From: WRHT01 sp031550525
Lineage (GTDB): Bacteria > Desulfobacterota > Desulfovibrionia > Desulfovibrionales > Desulfovibrionaceae
Length of the DNA: 26,063 nucleotides
Assembly (NCBI GenBank): GCA_031550525.1
Contig: JAVBON010000001.1
Coordinates: forward strand, 1 to 26,063
Direction: 5' to 3'
Position numbers and translations under genes: made by a program. Positions 15,015 through 23,617 of the stretch are shown piece after piece (positions within the stretch are counted from its first letter, which is position 1; each line of letters opens with the position of its first letter). The notes under the pieces were generated by a model. It did no database searches. It worked only from the letters and a program-made list of their open reading frames with translations, and had not been told where the DNA came from.

Positions 15015-15473
15015 ATGCTGACAGCGCGGGATATAATGACCCCAAACCCCGTTACCATTCTGCCTGGCGCGCCTATTGCCGACGCGGTAAAAATACTGTT
15101 GGACAAACGTTTTAACGGCCTGCCGGTGGTTGACCGATCTGGGCGCCTTTTGGGCGTGTTGTGCCAAAGCGACTTGGTGGCCCAGCAAAAAAAGCTTGAA
15201 ACACCTTCAGTATTCAGCATTCTTGACGGTTTTATACCCATAGGCTGGAGCAATGCGGAAAAAGACCTGAAAAAAATGACCGCCCTTACAGTAAAAGAAG
15301 CCATGACAGCCTCGCCGGTTACCATAGGCCCCGACGCCACATTGGAAGACGTGGCCACCCTTATGGTCAAGGCCAAGTATTACTCGCTGCCCGTGGTGGA
15401 GCACGGCAAGGTTATAGGCATAATCGGCAAAGAAGATATCCTGCGCACGGTTATATCCACCGCAAAACCTTAA
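15015..15473 (+). CDS. CBS-domain pair protein
   Basis: 152 aa from the ATG at 15015, supported by aaaggag 7 nt upstream. An in-frame earlier codon at 14988 lies inside the leader. Two CBS motifs form one Bateman module. CBS1 is about residues 1-65 (ARDIMTPNPVTILPGAPIADAVKILLDKRFNGLPVVD, then GVLCQSDLV). CBS2 is about residues 90-150 (VKEAMTASPVTIGPDATLEDVATLMVKAKYYSLPVVEHGKVIGIIGKEDIL). Such stand-alone modules bind adenine nucleotides or related ligands and signal energy state. There is no attached enzyme or channel. It is followed 13 nt later by a small Cys-rich gene and is upstream of a hybrid kinase. Its partner is unknown. Confidence 0.92.
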   Translation: MLTARDIMTPNPVTILPGAPIADAVKILLDKRFNGLPVVDRSGRLLGVLCQSDLVAQQKKLETPSVFSILDGFIPIGWSNAEKDLKKMTALTVKEAMTASPVTIGPDATLEDVATLMVKAKYYSLPVVEHGKVIGIIGKEDILRTVISTAKP

Positions 15474-15486
15474 CCCGCGCGCCAGC

Positions 15487-15723
15487 ATGGATGATGTAAA
15501 AAAGCTTAAACGCGCCATAAGGGCCAAATGTCTGGACTGCTCCGGCGGCATAGCCGCCGAAGTGGCCCTTTGCGGCGTGCAAGATTGCCCGTTATTCGCC
15601 TACCGTATGGATTTGCAAACCTCATTTCTGCCCCGGCCGCAGGACGAGAATTTGGAAGACCGGCCGGAAACCGGCAAAACCTCCGGCGCTCAGGCCCAGC
15701 CCTCCCAGTTCAAACTTTTTTGA
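15487..15723 (+). CDS. Small Cys-rich, probable zinc-binding protein
   Basis: 78 aa. The N-terminal 35 residues carry four cysteines in CLDCSGGIAAEVALCGVQDCPLFAYR (Cys-x2-Cys, then Cys-x4-Cys), a compact pattern likely to hold one zinc. This RAIRAKCLDCSGG-type motif occurs in short conserved bacterial and phage proteins of unknown role. The C-terminal half is polar and probably disordered (PRPQDENLEDRPETGKTSG). It starts 13 nt after the CBS gene and is probably in the same transcript. Nucleic-acid or protein binding is plausible, but no function is claimed. Confidence 0.75.
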   Translation: MDDVKKLKRAIRAKCLDCSGGIAAEVALCGVQDCPLFAYRMDLQTSFLPRPQDENLEDRPETGKTSGAQAQPSQFKLF

Positions 15724-15875
15724 GCCTATGCGGCTATGCCTTAAGCCCAAGATAAGGCCGTTTTGCTTGTACTTGCACATTTTTTGTTTGATTTTGCGCC
15801 GTCCGCATGCAATAACACAATTCATCAGTTATTTCAGGATAATCCATACTGCACCCTCAACAATGGACGCGTTAC

Positions 15876-18659
15876 ATGGATACGCCTATGCGCGAAGAGA
15901 GCAAACCGCACGGTTCTCACCGTGCAAACCATGCGGGCAGCTATATTGGCGGCATAAGGCGTTTTAAATTGCATGCCGCCTTGCTGTTATTGTTTTTAGG
16001 CTTGCTCACCGCCAAAATACTTTCCGACATTTACACCCCCTTGTCCGGCCTGCCGGAGCATACTGCCCTGTTCCAGCACACGGCTGCCTACATGCTGCTT
16101 GGGCTGGCCGCCTGCCTGCTTTTCACTCTGGCCGCCGCGCGTGCAATACACAAACTCGCGTTTGAAAAATACCGCCAAATGGACTTGCGCGTGCTTACGG
16201 AAAAACTTGAAGTCGAAATAGACGCAAAAACCAGATACGCTCTGGCCCGGCAAAGCTTGATGACCTATTTTATGAACAATACCGAAACACGTTTGTACAT
16301 AAAAAATACCGATGGCGAATTCGTCATGGTCAATAAAGGTTTCGCCCAGTGGCTTGGTAAAACTCCAGAAGAAATTATCGGGCAACTGCGTGTAAGCAGC
16401 TCGGCGGTTGAATTGCAGTGCCGTAGATATGAATTGGAAGTGCTGGCTGAAAAACGCGGCAGGATTTCAGAATTTTCCACCATTTCCGAAAGCGGCAATA
16501 AATCTACTTACAACCTGAACATTTTTCCCATATTCGACGCCGCTGGCGAATTGGTGGGCCTTGGCGGCATGGTTATGGATATAACCATGCAGAAAAATAT
16601 GGAAACAGCCCTGCTGGAGGCCAAAAACGCCGCTGAAGACGCCAACCGGGCCAAGGCCAGTTTTTTGGCGAACATGAGCCACGAAATACGCACTCCTCTT
16701 AACGGCATACTGGGCATGTCCGATTTGCTGCAGCACTCCAAACTTACGCCGGAGCAAGCCTCCATGGCGGCTGTGATTAAAAACAGCGGCAGCGGGCTTT
16801 TGGATATACTTAATGACATACTGGATTTTTCAAAAATAGAGGCAGGCAAACTCCTGTTGGATCCGCAGCCCTTTAGCCTGCGCGACCTCATTTTCAGCCA
16901 GGTGCTGCCCATGGCCCCGCTGGCCCATAAAAAAGGGCTGGAGTTGCTGGTGCGGGTAGATCCGCAAACGCCGGAGTTTCTTGTGGGCGATAAGCAGCGT
17001 ATAGGCCAAGTGCTGCTTAATCTGGTGAGCAACGCCATAAAATTCACGGACGAAGGCGAGATCCGCGTAACCGTGCGCCAGATAGATGAGGAAAACGGCA
17101 CGACAACATTGCGCCTTGCCGTGTCTGACACCGGTATAGGCATAAGCCCTGAAAAACAGCAGCGCATTTTCGAGGCCTTTGTGCAGGCCGACAGCTCAAC
17201 CACCCGCAAATATGGCGGCACCGGCCTTGGGTTATCCATATGCTCAAAGCTCGTGGCGCTCATGCATTCCAACCTGTGCCTTGAAAGCCGCCCCGAACAG
17301 GGTAGCGAATTCTGGTTTGATCTGAAACTGCTCACAGCTCAAAATGCGCATGTGCCGCCAGATAGCGGCGCCAGCCAAAAACTTGCGCCGGGCCGCCGCG
17401 TGCTTTTGGTGGAAGACAACGCCTCCTCCATGGCCGTTCTTGCCGAGCAACTTGGTGCCTGGGGCCTGCAAGTGGAGGGCCGCGCCTCAGCCGGAGAAGC
17501 CATGGTGCTTTTGCGCCTGCTGGACAGCCGCGAGCCGGGCTTTGACCTTATAATAATCGCCCTGCCCCTTGGCCGGGGCAAAAACTTGTGCCTGCTGGAT
17601 GAAATAGCTGAAAATAAACTGCTTGACCATACGCCGGTAATATTGCTTTCTTCAGAAGCGCCTGGCACCTCCGCGCCGGAACTGCCCCATGTGCGCTCCA
17701 GGCTGTTAAAGCCAGTGCACCCGGCCCAACTGTTGCATGCCGTAAAAACAGCCATTGACCCCGCAAACGCCACCGCGCCGGCAAGCCCAAACCGCCACGC
17801 TGCCTGCCCCGAAACGCCGCAAAATGCGGGTAAGATTCTTAAAATACTTATGGTTGAAGATATGCGCATCAACCAGCTTGTGGGCTCCGGCATGCTCCGC
17901 TCGCTGGGGCACGAGACCACAATCACCTCCAACGGGCAAGAAGCGCTGGAGGCTCTGGAAAAAGGCAGCTTCGACCTTGTTTTTATGGATATACAGATGC
18001 CGGTGCTGGATGGGCCTGAAACCGTAAAAATAATACGCGGCAATGAAGCTGCCCAAGGCAGGCCGCGCATTCCCGTGGTCGCCATGACCGCCCACGCCCT
18101 GAAAGGCGACTACGAAAAATACATCGGGCAAGGTATGGATGCCTACCTTAGCAAGCCCATGCTGCTGGAAGACGTGGCGGCTGTTATAGACGAAGTTTCA
18201 GATAAATTTGGCCTTAACTGGCGCAAGCGCGCAAACAGCGCAACAGCACAGGCCGGCCAGCCGGGGCAACCGGCTGACGCCCCGCCTGCGGAAAAACTGC
18301 TGCAACACAAGCTTCTGGCCCCTGCCTTTGGCGGAGACCAAAATCTTATATGCCAGAGCATGCGCATTTACATTAACGACGCCCCAGCACTGCTCGCGGC
18401 AATAGGCACGGCCCTGCGTGCCGGAAACAACGCCGATCTGGCAGAAAACAGCCACGCCCTTAAAGGCATTACCGGATATTACAACAATGGTGAACTGCGC
18501 TCCCTATGTATGCACATGGAAAAAGCCGGACGCGACAACCTGCTGCCCGCAGCCAGAGAAGACCTGCTTCAACATTTCACCAAGCTTGAGCTGCAAATTG
18601 CCGCCCTTGCAGCCGAGCTTGAGGGCTACATAAGCACGCAGGGGGCTACAAAAGCATAG
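15876..18659 (+). CDS. Hybrid sensor histidine kinase (2TM-PAS-HisKA-HATPase-REC-REC-HPt)
   Basis: 927 aa, BarA-like architecture. Two membrane helices (HAALLLLFLGLLTAKIL and AAYMLLGLAACLLFTLAAA) enclose a short periplasmic loop with no sensor domain, so sensing is probably by the cytoplasmic PAS domain (about residues 135-240: LYIKNTDGEFVMVNKGFAQWLG). HisKA has His269 (NMSHEIRTPLN). HATPase has LVSNAIKFTDEG, DTGIGIS and GGTGLGLSICSKL. The first receiver keeps the acidic pair (LLVEDN) and Lys (LLKPV) but has Ala562 at the phosphoacceptor site (LIIIALPLG), making it a pseudo-receiver. The second is intact with Asp705 (FMDIQMPVLDG). The HPt has His860 (ENSHALKGITGYY). It encodes a whole phosphorelay and could phosphorylate a distant response regulator. 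The start at 15876 has a weak ribosome site; an in-frame ATG at 15888 is an alternative. Confidence 0.92.
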   Translation: MDTPMREESKPHGSHRANHAGSYIGGIRRFKLHAALLLLFLGLLTAKILSDIYTPLSGLPEHTALFQHTAAYMLLGLAACLLFTLAAARAIHKLAFEKYRQMDLRVLTEKLEVEIDAKTRYALARQSLMTYFMNNTETRLYIKNTDGEFVMVNKGFAQWLGKTPEEIIGQLRVSSSAVELQCRRYELEVLAEKRGRISEFSTISESGNKSTYNLNIFPIFDAAGELVGLGGMVMDITMQKNMETALLEAKNAAEDANRAKASFLANMSHEIRTPLNGILGMSDLLQHSKLTPEQASMAAVIKNSGSGLLDILNDILDFSKIEAGKLLLDPQPFSLRDLIFSQVLPMAPLAHKKGLELLVRVDPQTPEFLVGDKQRIGQVLLNLVSNAIKFTDEGEIRVTVRQIDEENGTTTLRLAVSDTGIGISPEKQQRIFEAFVQADSSTTRKYGGTGLGLSICSKLVALMHSNLCLESRPEQGSEFWFDLKLLTAQNAHVPPDSGASQKLAPGRRVLLVEDNASSMAVLAEQLGAWGLQVEGRASAGEAMVLLRLLDSREPGFDLIIIALPLGRGKNLCLLDEIAENKLLDHTPVILLSSEAPGTSAPELPHVRSRLLKPVHPAQLLHAVKTAIDPANATAPASPNRHAACPETPQNAGKILKILMVEDMRINQLVGSGMLRSLGHETTITSNGQEALEALEKGSFDLVFMDIQMPVLDGPETVKIIRGNEAAQGRPRIPVVAMTAHALKGDYEKYIGQGMDAYLSKPMLLEDVAAVIDEVSDKFGLNWRKRANSATAQAGQPGQPADAPPAEKLLQHKLLAPAFGGDQNLICQSMRIYINDAPALLAAIGTALRAGNNADLAENSHALKGITGYYNNGELRSLCMHMEKAGRDNLLPAAREDLLQHFTKLELQIAALAAELEGYISTQGATKA

Positions 18660-18764
18660 CGGGGATTGAGCATGGCAAATTTGGCATAATCAACTGTGAC
18701 CTTTTGTACCCAATCGTGCTACAGCAAAACTTAAGCCATGGGAATTGCCTAATGCCAACAAAAT

Positions 18765-18915
18765 CACGGGGGCAAGGTGGTCCACACCCACTTGCTTGGT
18801 CTGGTGTGGCTCGTTTTGACAAAGCACAACAATTTAGCACCGATAAGCATAAGGCAAGCAATACCTGTTGGCGATGCTCTTTCGCCCCCCAGAGCTTATA
18901 AACCTGGCTCTGTCC
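18765..18915 (+). repeat. Dispersed repeat R1, copy d
   Basis: From tgtggctcgttttgacaaag to cctgttggcgatgctctttcg it is almost identical to the reverse complement of the R1 copy at 9071-9294. The left part (gggggcaaggtggtccacac) resembles the copy at 10376. It lies in the 338-nt gap after the second hybrid kinase, which otherwise contains only the palindrome at 18,931. Confidence 0.85.
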
Positions 18916-18930
18916 GCTGTGCCTTTCCCC

Positions 18931-18988
18931 AAACACGGCAAATCGCCCGAGCCTCCGCATGCGGAGGCTCGGGCGATTTGCCGTGTTT
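18931..18988. terminator. Perfect 58-bp palindrome at the end of the Rrf2 gene
   Basis: Bases 18931-18959 are the exact reverse complement of 18960-18988 with no loop, centred on gcatgc. It lies 9 nt past the Rrf2 stop codon (minus strand) and 271 nt past the plus-strand kinase. The arms are GC-rich with flanking A/T runs (aaa...ttt), so it could be a bidirectional terminator between convergent genes. A loop-free perfect palindrome this long is unusual. Confidence 0.65.
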
Positions 18989-18997
18989 CAAAAAACG

Positions 18998-19498
18998 TTA
19001 CTTACGCGCGCTTTTCTTGGCGTTGCCTCTGCCGGTTCTGGTTATGCGGCACACCGGAAAATCCGGCTGGTTGTCGTCAGAGGGCACGGCGTAATAATCA
19101 TCAAGCAGGTCTTTTAAAGTTATGGAATCCAGCTCCTGCTCCATGGTTTTGGAAACTTTCACCCAGGCCGCGCGGGTGGGGCAAAATTCCCAACTCGCGC
19201 AGGTGGCGGTTTCTTCAGAGCTGCACAGGGTAAGGTGTATGCCGCCTTCCATCAGGCGCACCACTTCGCCCAGCGTTATCAATGTGGCCGGTTTGGCAAG
19301 GGAGTGCCCGCCGCTTGCGCCCCTGGTGCTGGTGGTAAGGCCCGCCTGCTTGAGAGGCTTGAGAATCTGCTCTATAAACTGCACGGATACGCCGGTATGT
19401 TGCGATAATCTTGTGGCGGCAAGAGGGCCGGAATTGCTGTATCTGGCCAAGTCCAAAAGAATACGGGCGGCATAGCGGGTGCGGGCAGAAAGTTTCAT
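18998..19498 (-). CDS. Rrf2-family transcriptional regulator with Fe-S type cysteines
   Basis: 166 aa from the ATG at 19498, the typical Rrf2 start (MKLSARTRYAARILLDLA), with tatggag 6 nt upstream. An earlier in-frame codon at 19552 would add an unlikely 18 residues. The winged helix-turn-helix (residues about 25-60) includes LSQHTGVSVQFIEQILKPLKQAGL and RGASGGHSL. Three cysteines (Cys92, Cys100, Cys106: LCSSEETATCASWEFC) match the cluster-binding loop of IscR/NsrR/RsrR-like members, though the first spacing is a little longer than usual. It is likely a redox-, NO- or Fe-S-sensing repressor or activator. A basic tail (RTGRGNAKKSARK) is extra. It lies 102 nt after cobU on the same strand. Confidence 0.92.
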   Translation of the reverse strand: MKLSARTRYAARILLDLARYSNSGPLAATRLSQHTGVSVQFIEQILKPLKQAGLTTSTRGASGGHSLAKPATLITLGEVVRLMEGGIHLTLCSSEETATCASWEFCPTRAAWVKVSKTMEQELDSITLKDLLDDYYAVPSDDNQPDFPVCRITRTGRGNAKKSARK

Positions 19499-19569
19499 TT
19501 GGTACTCCATAAGCTGGCTGACGTTATAACCGTGTTTCTGCTTTATTCTCACGTGATTAGAAAGTCGTC

Positions 19570-19596
19570 AATCTTGATTAAACAAATCTGATTAAA
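19570..19596 (-). promoter_or_regulatory. Candidate operator upstream of the Rrf2 gene
   Basis: On the minus strand, tttaatcagatt (19585-19596) and tttaatcaagatt (19570-19582) are near-identical direct repeats with a 2-nt gap, in the 102-nt space before the Rrf2 gene. They could be binding sites for autoregulation. Pattern evidence only. Confidence 0.3.
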
Positions 19597-19600
19597 ATAT

Positions 19601-20173
19601 TTATTTTATTCTTACAGGTATGCCGCTTACGCAAAAATATGCCTCATCCGCCTCAGCGGCCGCCATCTGGTTGACATGACCCAAAATATCGGCAAACTGC
19701 CGGGCCTCGGGGTGCAAGGGCACCAGGCCCAGCCCCACCTCGGCGCTTACTATGAACACCGGCGTTCCAAACTTGCCAAGGGCCTCCAGAAAATCGCGAA
19801 AGGCCTCTTTCACGCCGTTTTCCAAGTCGCGCGGGGCTCCAAGCCAGCTATCCTGACAGGCGCTTACCCACGTGCTCAGGCAATCCACCAATACGGCGGC
19901 AAAATTGCAACTGCCGCCCTGCATTCGCGGCAACACGGCCAAATCCATAAGCTCATGCACGGTGCAGGCCTTTGATATGGGCACCTCAAGGCACTGCCAT
20001 TCCGGCCCGCGCTCCTGCCTGTGCCGTCTTATACGCTCGGCCATTTCGGCGTCGCTGGCCGTTCCCGTGGCCACAAACAATTTAGGACCGGGCAAAAGCT
20101 CGGCCTGGCGCAAGGCAAAGGCGCTTTTGCCGCTTCTGCCTCCGCCTGTGACAAAAACCAGTTTCCCGCTCAT
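19601..20173 (-). CDS. cobU: Adenosylcobinamide kinase / adenosylcobinamide-phosphate guanylyltransferase
   Basis: 190 aa from MSGKLVFVTGGGRSGKS (ATG at 20173), close to the usual CobU/CobP length. An upstream ATG at 20209 would add 12 residues, and neither start has a strong ribosome site. The P-loop is at residues 10-17 (GGGRSGKS). His51 in RIRRHRQERGPEW is the residue that carries GMP in the reaction. VDCLSTWVS and VSAEVGLGLVP...NQMAAAEADE are further family motifs. It acts late in cobamide synthesis, phosphorylating adenosylcobinamide and attaching GMP before the lower ligand is added by CobS. No other B12 genes are adjacent unless the CbiA-like protein is counted. No cobalamin riboswitch was recognised upstream. 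Confidence 0.93.
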   Translation of the reverse strand: MSGKLVFVTGGGRSGKSAFALRQAELLPGPKLFVATGTASDAEMAERIRRHRQERGPEWQCLEVPISKACTVHELMDLAVLPRMQGGSCNFAAVLVDCLSTWVSACQDSWLGAPRDLENGVKEAFRDFLEALGKFGTPVFIVSAEVGLGLVPLHPEARQFADILGHVNQMAAAEADEAYFCVSGIPVRIK

Positions 20174-20251
20174 AATGCGAACACCCGTATACTGCTGAAG
20201 GTTGACCATTTCCCCGCATGCACGGCAATCTCTTAGTAAATAATGTTATAT

Positions 20252-20280
20252 TCTTTAGATTCAGCGCCTGCCTCTGTCAA
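20252..20280 (-). promoter_or_regulatory. cobU: Candidate promoter for cobU
   Basis: On the minus strand, TTGACA (20275-20280) is followed by a 17-nt spacer and TAAAGA (20252-20257). The -35 is perfect and the -10 is poor (three of six). It lies in the 344-nt divergent gap between cobU and leuS. Confidence 0.25.
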
Positions 20281-20437
20281 TAAATAAAAGCATATTGCGC
20301 CGGTCATGATTGCGTTTTTTGCTTCGGCAGCCGCGTAAAATTGCCGCGCATTTTGCCGCCGCGCGTGTCGACAAGCGTAAAAAAACACGCTAAAAGCGAG
20401 GGGCGGTTTTTATAAATCGCATAAATTCCGCACAGCC

Positions 20438-20466
20438 TGTGCTTTGTTAAAGCACAAGAATTTTTG
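20438..20466 (+). promoter_or_regulatory. leuS: Small hairpin plus T-run in the leuS leader
   Basis: tgtgcttt (20438-20445) pairs with aaagcaca (20449-20456) around gtt. It is followed by agaatttttgg, about 50 nt before leuS. The shape is that of a weak intrinsic terminator, so it could be an attenuator or simply a background palindrome. No leader peptide rich in Leu codons was seen. Confidence 0.25.
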
Positions 20467-20517
20467 GTTGTGCCAAGAAAGAAAAGTTTTTCAGGACCAA
20501 AAGGAATAGCATAGCAA

Positions 20518-23019
20518 ATGAAGTACGACCCGCAAGAAATTGAGCATAAATGGCAAAAAATTTGGGAAGATGAATCCGCCTTTAAAAGCGACAGCACAGG
20601 CCCTGCCGCCCAAAAACCCAAATACTACTGCCTGGAGATGTTCCCCTACCCCTCGGGCAACATCCATATGGGGCACGTGCGCAACTATTCCATAGGCGAC
20701 GTGCTGGCCCGCTTCAAACGTATGCAGGGCTTCAACGTGCTGCACCCCATGGGTTGGGACGCTTTTGGCCTGCCCGCTGAAAACGCGGCCATAAAAAACA
20801 ACACCCATCCGGCCAAATGGACCTACGCCAACATTAACAACATGAGAAAGACGCTCAAGCGCCTTGGCTACTCTCTGGATTGGGAGCGGGAAATAGCCAC
20901 CTGCGATCCCTCCTACTACCGCTGGGAGCAGATGTTCTTTCTCAAATTTCTTGAAAAAGGCCTGGCCTACCGCAAAAAAGCCCCGCAAAACTGGTGCCCC
21001 ACATGCAACACGGTACTTGCCAACGAGCAGGTTATTGAAGGCCAGTGCTGGCGTTGCGACTCCATGGTGGAGCAAAAAGAGCTCACCCAATGGTTCTTGC
21101 GCATTACCGAATATGCCGACGAGCTCTTGGCCGACCTTGATAAACTCTCCGGCGGCTGGCCTGACCGCGTGCTTTCCATGCAGCGCAACTGGATAGGCAA
21201 ATCAGTCGGCGCTGAAATAGAATTTCCGCTGGCCCAAGGGCAGGGGAGCATCCGCGTGTTCTCCACCAGGCCGGATACCGTTTTTGGCGCTACCTTTATG
21301 AGCATATCGGCCGAGCACCCCTTGCTGGCACAGCTTATTAAGGGCCAGCCGCAAGAAGCGGAAGTGCGCGCCTTTGCCGACGCCGTCAAAGCCTCCTCCT
21401 CAGGCCCGGCCGGTCTTGACGCGCTGGAAAAAGACGGGCGCTTCACCGGCTCCTACTGCAAAAACCCCTTTACCGGCGAGCTTATTCCAATATGGGTAGC
21501 CAACTTTGTGCTGGCCGGTTACGGCACCGGCGCGGTTATGGCCGTGCCCGCGCACGACCAGCGCGACTTTGAATTCGCCCGTAAGTTCAAACTGCCCATA
21601 AAGTTTGTAGTCTGCCCGCAAAACTCCGTCGCTCCAAACCCCGACGCCATGGCCGAAGCCTACGACGGCCCCGGCCGGCTCGTTAACTCCGGCGATTACA
21701 CTGGCATGGATAACGAAGAGGCCAAAAACGCCATAGCCGCATGGCTGGAGCAGCGCCAACTGGGCAAACGCGCCGTTAACTGGCGCCTGCGCGACTGGAA
21801 CATCTCTCGCCAGCGCTATTGGGGCGCGCCCATACCCGTTATTTACTGCGACAAATGCGGCGTGGTGCCGGAAAAGGAAGAAAACCTGCCCGTGCTGCTG
21901 CCCCTTGACGTGAAAACCCACCCGGACGGGCGCTCACCCCTGCCCGATACGCCGGAATTTTACAAAACCGCCTGCCCCAAATGCGGGGCCGAAGCCCGGC
22001 GCGAAACCGATACCATGGATACCTTTGTGGAATCATCGTGGTACTTCGCCCGCTTTACCTGCCCCAAAGAAGACACCCAGGCCCTGGACAAACAGGCCAC
22101 CAGCTACTGGATGCCCGTTGACCAATACATAGGCGGCGTGGAACACGCCATTTTGCACCTGCTTTACTCGCGATTCTTTATAAAAGCCCTGCGCGACTGC
22201 GGTTTCCTTAACCTGGACGAGCCCTTCGCCAACCTGCTCACCCAAGGCATGGTGCTTATGGACGGCTCAAAAATGTCCAAGTCCAAGGGTAATACCGTCG
22301 ACCCCACGGAGATGATCGCCAGATACGGCTCCGATACAGTGCGCCTGTTCTGCCTCTTTGCCGCGCCGCCGGAAAGGGACTTTGACTGGACCGACAGCGG
22401 CATTGAAGGCTCCAACCGCTTTGTGCAGCGCGTATGGCGCCTGTGCGAAGAGCTTGCCGGAAAAATTCCGCCAGCTTTCCCATGCTCCGCCACCGCCGCC
22501 ATGGCCAAAAACGAAGCGGCGGCGGAAACGCGCCTGCGCGAGCACTCCGCCATAAAAAAAGCCGGGGACGACATAAAAAATCGCTTCCAGTTCAACACGG
22601 CCATCGCCTCCATTATGGAACTGGTAAACCACCTCTATCTGGTGCGCGATACCCTGCTGGAAAGTAAAGAAGGGCAGGCCGTATTGTCCTCGTCCGTTGC
22701 CAGCCTCTTGGCCATGCTCTCGCCCTTTACCCCGCATCTGGCCGAAGAGCTTTGGCAGATGCTGGGCTTTGAAGGCCGCGTTACCGCCCAGCCCTGGCCG
22801 CAATATAACGAAGACGCCCTGCAACGCAGCATTATCACCGTAGTGGTTCAAGTTAACGGCAAGCTGCGCGCCCGGATGGATTTGCCCGCCGACGTCAGCG
22901 CCGACGCCGCCCAAGCCGCCGCCCTCGCGGACGAAAACGTCAAAAAATTCACCGAAGGGCTCAACATCGCAAAGGTGCTTTATGTGCCGGGTAAACTTGT
23001 CAATATCGTGGTTAAATAG
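20518..23019 (+). CDS. leuS: Leucyl-tRNA synthetase
   Basis: 833 aa, the usual bacterial LeuRS length. This class I synthetase charges tRNA-Leu. The HIGH box is HMGH at residues 50-53 (PYPSGNIHMGHVRNY) and the KMSKS loop is at residues 585-589 (MDGSKMSKSKGNTVDP). The zinc-ribbon module shows CPTCNTVLANEQV...CWRC. The CP1 editing domain has the Thr-rich STRPDTVFGATFM and GTGAVMAVPAHDQRDFEFA. The anticodon-binding and C-terminal regions are complete (VVVQVNGKLRARMDLPAD). The start at 20518 has aggaa upstream with somewhat long spacing. Its 3' end overlaps lptE by 38 nt, the common leuS-lptE arrangement of Gram-negative bacteria. No frameshift is seen. Confidence 0.98.
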   Translation: MKYDPQEIEHKWQKIWEDESAFKSDSTGPAAQKPKYYCLEMFPYPSGNIHMGHVRNYSIGDVLARFKRMQGFNVLHPMGWDAFGLPAENAAIKNNTHPAKWTYANINNMRKTLKRLGYSLDWEREIATCDPSYYRWEQMFFLKFLEKGLAYRKKAPQNWCPTCNTVLANEQVIEGQCWRCDSMVEQKELTQWFLRITEYADELLADLDKLSGGWPDRVLSMQRNWIGKSVGAEIEFPLAQGQGSIRVFSTRPDTVFGATFMSISAEHPLLAQLIKGQPQEAEVRAFADAVKASSSGPAGLDALEKDGRFTGSYCKNPFTGELIPIWVANFVLAGYGTGAVMAVPAHDQRDFEFARKFKLPIKFVVCPQNSVAPNPDAMAEAYDGPGRLVNSGDYTGMDNEEAKNAIAAWLEQRQLGKRAVNWRLRDWNISRQRYWGAPIPVIYCDKCGVVPEKEENLPVLLPLDVKTHPDGRSPLPDTPEFYKTACPKCGAEARRETDTMDTFVESSWYFARFTCPKEDTQALDKQATSYWMPVDQYIGGVEHAILHLLYSRFFIKALRDCGFLNLDEPFANLLTQGMVLMDGSKMSKSKGNTVDPTEMIARYGSDTVRLFCLFAAPPERDFDWTDSGIEGSNRFVQRVWRLCEELAGKIPPAFPCSATAAMAKNEAAAETRLREHSAIKKAGDDIKNRFQFNTAIASIMELVNHLYLVRDTLLESKEGQAVLSSSVASLLAMLSPFTPHLAEELWQMLGFEGRVTAQPWPQYNEDALQRSIITVVVQVNGKLRARMDLPADVSADAAQAAALADENVKKFTEGLNIAKVLYVPGKLVNIVVK

Positions 23020-23518
23020 CCGCGCGGCCCAAACCCCGCGCCTGCTGCTCTGCCTGCTGCTGCTCGCCGTCCTCTCGGGCTGCGGATACGGCTTCGCAGG
23101 CAACGATTCCACCGTGCTGGGCAGCGGCAAAGCCACTCTCAAGCTCACCGGCATAGAGCAGCCCACACTCTACCCCTGGGTGGGCTATACCCTGCGTTCG
23201 GCCATGCGCGACGAAATTACCGCGCGCAACATAGCCGCCTGGGTGGACGGCGGCTCCGCCGACTACAACATGCACCTGCGCGTGGAATCCTTCACGATCC
23301 GCAGTTCCGTAAAAAGCACCACCGACGCGACACTGCTCTACGACGGCACCGTCGTCATAACAGCCATTGTGCACAACGGCTCCGATAACATCGAAAATTG
23401 GCGCAGTACCGTAACTTACTCCAATACCTTCGAGACCGACGCCGAAGATAAAGCCGCCAGCCAGCTCTTTACCCAAGCCGTGCGACGTTTGGCGGACAAC
23501 ATGCGCAGGACTTTTTAA
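22982..23518 (+). CDS. lptE: LPS-assembly lipoprotein LptE-like
   Basis: 178 aa. LptE plugs the LptD barrel that inserts lipopolysaccharide into the outer membrane. The signal peptide has a hydrophobic core LLLCLLLLAV and a lipobox LSGC, giving a lipidated Cys34 after cleavage. GYGF directly after the Cys is typical of LptE. The mature part fits the family fold (LRSAMRDEITARNIAAWVDGG..., TDATLLYDGTVVITAIV, FTQAVRRLADNMRRTF). The start ATG lies inside leuS in another reading frame and is preceded by aaaggtg, supporting translational coupling with a 38-nt overlap. In related genomes holA often follows. Here the next sequence is a hairpin and a repeat, so the operon ends early. Confidence 0.85.
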   Translation: MCRVNLSISWLNSRAAQTPRLLLCLLLLAVLSGCGYGFAGNDSTVLGSGKATLKLTGIEQPTLYPWVGYTLRSAMRDEITARNIAAWVDGGSADYNMHLRVESFTIRSSVKSTTDATLLYDGTVVITAIVHNGSDNIENWRSTVTYSNTFETDAEDKAASQLFTQAVRRLADNMRRTF

Positions 23519-23566
23519 AAAATATGTTCGGATGCGGATGCGCCGCGCCGTTAATGCCTCCGGCGG

Positions 23567-23597
23567 CCGGGGGGAAGGTTTTCACCCTTCCCCCCGG
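23567..23597 (+). terminator. Hairpin after lptE
   Basis: ccggggggaagg (23567-23578) pairs perfectly with ccttccccccgg (23586-23597) around ttttcac, 48 nt past the lptE stop. No T-run follows. It probably ends the leuS-lptE transcript, or is a purine/pyrimidine hairpin of the same type as at 250-302. Confidence 0.5.
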
Positions 23598-23617
23598 ACC
23601 CCCCAACCCACCAGGGG

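Noticed and set aside
18704..18901. Short open frames inside R1 copies sharing residues such as DKHKASNTCWRCSF
   Set aside because: The similarity follows from the DNA repeat. The frames differ in length, run into neighbouring genes and have no ribosome site, so they are not counted as a protein family.
20210..20517. Cobalamin riboswitch upstream of cobU, or a T-box upstream of leuS
   Set aside because: No B12-box-like or T-box-like conserved core was found. Only a candidate promoter and a small hairpin are visible.
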